A stretch of 64,000 bases of DNA from Nissolia schottii. Taxonomy: Eukaryota > Streptophyta > Magnoliopsida > Fabales > Fabaceae. The notes beneath the pieces were generated by a model, which saw only the letters and a list, made by a program, of their open reading frames with translations, had not been told where the DNA came from and searched no databases. This document shows positions 60,011 to 64,000 of the stretch, piece after piece. Where the stretch lies: contig QANU01077783.1 in the NCBI GenBank assembly GCA_003254905.1, positions 72,314 through 136,313 of the forward strand, read 5' to 3'. The first letter of the stretch is position 1. Each line of letters starts with the position of its first letter. The translations under genes were made by a program, and so were the position numbers.

Positions 60011-61059
60011 ACGCCAGAGACGGGTGTTTACGCTGTCAGCAGAGGAAGCACAAAAGGAGGAAGGTTTGATTATTGGTAAGTGTGTACTAAAGGTTAGGAC
60101 TTTAAATGTGCTATATGATTCATGAGCATCGCACTCCTTTATATCCTACGATAGCGTAAAGGAGCTAAGCTTGTCTTCCACATCACTATCGTATACACTA
60201 ACCGTATCTACACCTACCGCACCTCCCATTAAGACTTGTCGAGCATGCTTCAAGTGCCCATACCAGCTGCAGGAGAAAATGTTCACAGCTGACTTGACTT
60301 ATCTTTCCCTAGTAGGATTGGATGTGATCCTTGTAACCTAATTTTCTTGCTTAATTCAAAGCCTATTACCAGCTATTATTCTGCCTGAAAAATTAATGAG
60401 CGTGGATATGTGCTCGGAACATTTTTTTGAATGTCTGTGTGCACGCGATATCCCCCTATGAGGAACATGTGATATTATGAGGATTAATTAATAAGAATTA
60501 ATAAATAAATATATAAATGAAAAAAAAGAGAAAAAGAAGAAAAAAAAATAAAAGGGGGAGAAAGAGAACGGACAGCAAAGGGGGGAGCCTCCTATAAATA
60601 CCCCCTNAAAAAGGGGGAGAAAGAGAATGGACAGCAAAGGGGGGAGCCTCCTATAAATACCCCCTTAACTTCTGAAGAAAGAAAAGAAAAAGAACAGTTA
60701 GAAAAGTTACGCTGCCGGTGTTGTTCCAGCACATCGCGGTTACGCTACCGAGCTTCGGAAAAATAGGAAGAGCGCGCCAAAGTGACAAGGATAATTCCCT
60801 CATCACCAACAACTGACCCGGAATGCACATAGGAAGTGGGTAACCCTACGCCTACTGTCTGTGTGGTTTAATTTTTAACTGTATATGTGTTGTTTTGTAT
60901 TTCTGACTATGAAAATGTTAAGTAGGGTTTTTGGGAGAATCAGGGTAAAATGGGTTTTGAGAAATTTTGCTAAATGAAATGTATAACTGTACTAATTAGA
61001 ACCCTAGGAACAGTGGAAAATGGAGAACTAAAGTCTCGGGATGTGATTTTGAAGCTTTC

Positions 61060-61284
61060 ATTCGAATCCCTGAGGATTTCAGTCGAATGAAAGCCAAAGG
61101 CCAGCTTTCATTCGATTGAATCCCCGCACAATCGAATGAAAGGAACTTTCAGGATTTCATTCGATTGAATCCCGTAGTATTCGAATGAAAGAATGTTGAG
61201 GAATTCAGTCGAATGAAAACCCTTTTCAATCGAATGAAAGAACTCCGAGGGATTTCATTCGAATGCCACTCTAAGTATTCGAAT
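61060..61284. repeat. paired ATTCGAAT array, alternating 20/29 bp (R12)
   Basis: Sites start at 61060, 61081, 61110, 61130, 61159, 61179, 61207, 61228, 61257 and 61277. Intervals are 21, 29, 20, 29, 20, 28, 21, 29 and 20: ten sites in five pairs with a ~49-bp period, the same register as R4. Confidence 0.9.
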
Positions 61285-61569
61285 GAAACCTGACAGACTT
61301 GAGATTTTAGTGGTTTCAAGGGATCCAATGGGCAAGATTAGGTCCAGTATTGGACGACCAAGCATGCATCATGAGGATAGATCACTAGAGGCTATGCTAT
61401 GACCAAGGTTAATGAACGAAGATAATAATGAACGTAAGAACCAGAATAGTACAGAAAGATAAGAATGCATATGATGATGAATATGAATGAAAAAGGACAT
61501 CGTGCCTATATGGCTTAGCCCAAAGGAAGGCGGCCAATGAATGCATACAATACCGGTTAAATAAAATGT

Positions 61570-61790
61570 TAAGATCATGCATAGTGCACAAGAGCAGGCT
61601 CGAAGGGAATGCAGGGATTGTGCACGTCACCATGCTCGAAGGGAACGCATGGGGCTCGATCACGTCACCAGGCTCGAAGGAAACCCATGGGACACGATCA
61701 CCTTGCATACATGTTTATGTGGTTATGATGTGAGTATGTCTCGACCCTGTCACCATGCTCGAAGGGAATGCATGGGGCAAGGTCACCAGA
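61570..61790 (+). repeat. second tandem array in the R12 LTR
   Basis: Four imperfect units with CACCATGCTCGAAGGGAA and CATGGGGCTCGATCAC-like segments, roughly 45-55 bp apart except for a longer step before the last. Same relative LTR position as in R2, R9 and R10. Confidence 0.7.
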
Positions 61791-62689
61791 TATACATATA
61801 TGTGTTGTAGCGTTAGAACGGTCAAGGATAGAAAGCGTGAGAACTTAGCTAAACAAGACTAGATCCCCAGTCACTTAGCTAATCTAGATAAAGCTATTCA
61901 GGGTTTTAGGATAGATAATAACTTGTAGGATATTAGTATTCATGTTCACCTAGAGACACCCTGAATGGCCTGGAAGATAACCGAGTAAATGAACGATTGA
62001 TGATGCGAGGGACATCCCACTGAGGACCAAGAGTTCTCACCCCCACTCGTTTATGCTTCCAGGAGCGGACGAGGACTACGCAGCCTATGAGGAGCCCTAT
62101 GGCGAGCCACCCGTGGAGCCGTGAGGAGCGGAGGGCAGACCTAACCCAAGACCCCGTTAGAAGACTAGATAACTTAATTTCATTTTGAGATCCGTATGTT
62201 GGGCATGTATATGTATGATATTTGTATATAAGCTACTCTATTACCTTCTTGTGTATGAAACTTTGTATGGCGGACCAAGTTTGTGTATATAACTATTTAT
62301 GATGCCTATTAACACTATAAAGATTCGCTGGATGAAAGCCAGAACCCCATCACTTGTCTTATATGCTTGATTCATGCGCAGCTCATTCCCACCAAGGGAT
62401 CGACAACCTAATGAGCATTGCTTATGGCTCGAGCATAAGCAATTAGCTAGGGTGTTGCAATCCTAGGGATGGATTACCTGCGTGTCAATGGGGTTGTCCT
62501 CGATTGTGCCAAGAAATTGGTAATTTTTCCTCCAATAGCTGTAAGCACGTCAATGCCGGAGGTGGAATCAACAACCCTGTGTTATTGTCAACTGAAGAAT
62601 CAAGGATATATTCTTCTAGCGTCCTCAAAAGTAGCAACGAAGCTGGAGATCGGGAACATCCCGTGGTTAGTTTCCAGAAGTGTTTCCAG

Positions 62690-63271
62690 ATGACATTCCA
62701 GAGTTTCCTCCAAAAGAAGAGGTTGAGTTTTCTATTGACCTGGTACCGGCTGTAGGACTAATCTCTATTATACCATACCAGATGTCTCTAACAGAACTGC
62801 AGGAATTGAAAAAGCAGTTGGAAGAATTGATGGGGAAACGGTTCATTTGACCAAGCGCCTCGCCGTAGGGAGCACCAGTTCTATTTGTCAAAAAGAAATA
62901 TGGTACCACGAGGATATGCATGGATTATCGACAACTTAACAAAGTCACTGTCAAGAGCAAGTATCTGCTGGCCAAGATCGCAATTTGCTAGATCAGTTAA
63001 AAGGCGCATGAATTTTCTCAAGGATTGAACTGTGGTCTGGGTATCACCAAATTTGTGTCTGGGAGGAAGACATTCCCAAGATAGCTTTCAGGTCTAGTTA
63101 CGGCCATTACAATTTACACTAATGTCATTCGGACTGACAAATGCTCCTGCAATTTTCATGGATTACATGAATCGAATCTTCCGAGCATACTCATCTTTGT
63201 TGATGACATACTGGTGTACTCGAAGAATGAGGAAGAGCACACTAGGCATCTGAAGATAATGCTGGAGATAC
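62690..63271 (+). pseudogene. R10 reverse transcriptase, N-terminal half
   Basis: RT fragment with several stops and indels. Recognisable blocks are [38 protein letters not shown] and [19 protein letters not shown], a degraded palm region, then the catalytic [15 protein letters not shown], with the two Asp codons at 63202-63207. R13 truncates it at 63271. Confidence 0.85.
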
Positions 63272-64000
63272 TGTAAGTATGAATAGCAACCTAAGAGGGG
63301 GGTGAATTAGGTTTCTCTTGTTTTTGAGTAATTTTTGGTTCAGAAATGGATACCTGATATGAAACCCTAATTCCCAAATTTTGATCAAGACCCAGCAATA
63401 AACCGAATAGATAAGAATGTTAAAGCAGTGAAAATTGTAAATTGCTGAATGTAAAGATTGTAGGGATAAGAAAGATCACACCAGAGATTTATCCTGGTTC
63501 ACGTTCAACCACTGAAGGCTACGTCCAGTCCCCTGTTCTGATTCAGGGATTTTTTTCACTATGTAAACTTGTGTTGTGTACAACCTCACAACCGAGGCAC
63601 TTACACCGACAACTTCAGGAGAAAACAACCGTTCCCCTGGTTACACAATGCCCACACCGAACAGTACGGTGATGATCAGAAAACACACCAAAAACTACAG
63701 TGTTTACAACAAGCAAAAGATTGAAGAAGTTTGTATACAATGGCTTTTGTGTCAATCCTAAACTCAGGGAAGGATAATCCTGAATAGAGAGCACAATTGA
63801 TATGAAAGTTATGGCTCAATGCTTTCTAATTTTGGATTGAAAATTAACTTTGAAAAATTTGATCAGAACTTGTAAAGTTTGTAAGAATTGATGAAAGTTT
63901 GTAGTTCTGATAGTGTATTTTGGTTCTGCATGAGTTCTAACCTTATATAGGCAGAGGTGCCCGTTCCTGAACTATTGCCAATGCATACAGATGCAAAACA
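63272..64000. mobile_element. R13: unclassified LTR-like insertion, truncated by the window
   Basis: Begins TGTAAGTATGAATAGCAACC directly after the R10 RT fragment, followed by a purine run AAGAGGGGGG and GTGAATTAGG. The sequence then resembles plant repeat families with GGCTACGTCCAGTC-type phrases. No ORF with recognisable homology in 729 bp. I infer an LTR element from the TG start and abrupt junction, but clade and end are unknown. Confidence 0.5.

Larger units (their letters stand above)
60840..62062 (+). other. possible leader intron in R12
   Basis: AAGTGG/GTAACC donor-like start, 247 bp after the TATA box. The pyrimidine-rich TTCTCACCCCCACTC tract ends in TTATGCTTCCAG before GAGCGGAC. 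The interval holds both arrays. No transcript evidence. Confidence 0.4.
60332..62459 (+). mobile_element. R12: Tekay-like solo LTR in R10 protease
   Basis: TGTAACCTAATTTTC to AGCTAGGGTGTTGCA, exact TSD ATCCT (60327-60331 and 62460-62464). About 2.1 kb, shorter than other Tekay-like LTRs. TATA box at 60593-60600, repeated after the N join at 60607. Donor-like GTGG/GTAACC at 60840, paired array 61060-61284, acceptor-like CTTCCAG at 62062. Confidence 0.92.
60060..62700 (+). pseudogene. R10 protease, split by R12
   Basis: Retropepsin-like domain in two pieces. 60060-60331: LIIGKCVLKVRTLNVLYDS, then TGA exactly where the active-site Gly of Asp-Ser-Gly is expected (60123-60125), then ASHSFISYD and, downstream, FTADLTYLSLVGLDVIL. 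R12 cuts in at 60332. From 62460 the frame resumes LGMDYLRVNGVVLDCAKKLV and runs to the protease-RT linker, with a frameshift near 62680. The same region survives in R1 at 53605. Confidence 0.85.
54089..64000 (+). mobile_element. R10: Tekay/Del-like element, 5' part, inserted in R1 RT
   Basis: Begins TGTAAAATTTTTCG immediately after CGACTACC of the R1 RT. The 5' LTR runs to 58807 (3061 bp without R11) and ends GCTAGGGTGTTACA. Then come the tRNA-iMet primer site, gag, protease and RT, all decayed. It is cut by R11, R12 and R13, and the rest lies beyond the window. Confidence 0.87.

Noticed and set aside
61369-61708. 99-codon minus-strand ORF in R12
   Set aside because: Covers part of the second LTR tandem array, with no homology in other LTRs.

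Overview
The window is plant nuclear DNA, almost certainly from a eudicot. The evidence is GT-AG introns, a SERF/4F5-type host gene with the plant-specific C-terminal region, Athila-type and Tekay/Del-type Ty3/gypsy retrotransposons, tRNA-Asp and tRNA-iMet primer binding sites, and 5-bp target site duplications (TSDs). I cannot fix the family; a legume is possible. Only the first ~1.3 kb is host gene. Positions 1331-3064 are AT-rich intergenic DNA, and 3065-64000 is one stack of LTR retrotransposons.

Layout, outermost to innermost. R1 is a Tekay-like remnant (3065-4067 and 52272-54088). Solo LTR R2 (4068-52266, TSD AAATG) sits inside R1. Minus-strand solo LTR R3 (6568-51615) sits inside R2. 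R3 holds two elements: R4 (8535-18409, TSD CTTAG), a two-LTR element without gag or pol, and R5 (19924-50792), an Athila-like element with a long pol ORF. The 5' LTR of R5 is split by R6 (20282-37724, TSD TGAGG), a minus-strand Athila-like element that kept gag but lost pol. R6's left LTR is split by solo LTR R7 (20891-28371), which is split by R8 (to 27370), a minus-strand Athila-like remnant with an integrase. R9 (31567-34933) is a solo LTR in the R6 gag. That is seven nested levels (R1>R2>R3>R5>R6>R7>R8). To the right, R10 (54089 to beyond the window) is a Tekay-like element inserted in the reverse transcriptase of R1. R10 carries Athila-like solo LTR R11 (55343-56995, TSD GTAAC) in its LTR, solo LTR R12 (60332-62459, TSD ATCCT) in its protease, and an unclassified insertion R13 from 63272.

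Three patterns go beyond ordinary repeat annotation. (1) Nearly every LTR has an array of a short CG-containing palindrome spaced at helical-turn multiples: CGCYNRGCG at 11 or 20-22 bp, or ATTCGAAT-type sites alternating at 20-21 and 28-29 bp. The CGCTGAGCG form occurs in both Athila-like and Tekay-like LTRs. (2) R4 and R5, which are unrelated, both carry a gene for the putative plant transposon protein domain, antisense and intron-containing in R4, sense in R5. In each case the gene is preceded by an array of the same palindrome found in that element's own LTR. This suggests an element-encoded factor paired with an LTR target, formally like the VANC anti-silencing proteins of VANDAL transposons; the function is inference. 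(3) Tekay-like LTRs share a donor-like GTGG/GTRA site after the TATA box and an acceptor-like site near the LTR end, as if a leader intron removed the array from the transcript.

Most coding regions are broken: stops in gag, a lost protease and D-to-N integrase change in R5, a stop at the R10 protease active site. The assembly has one 709-bp gap and four single-N joins, three of them flanked by duplicated sequence.
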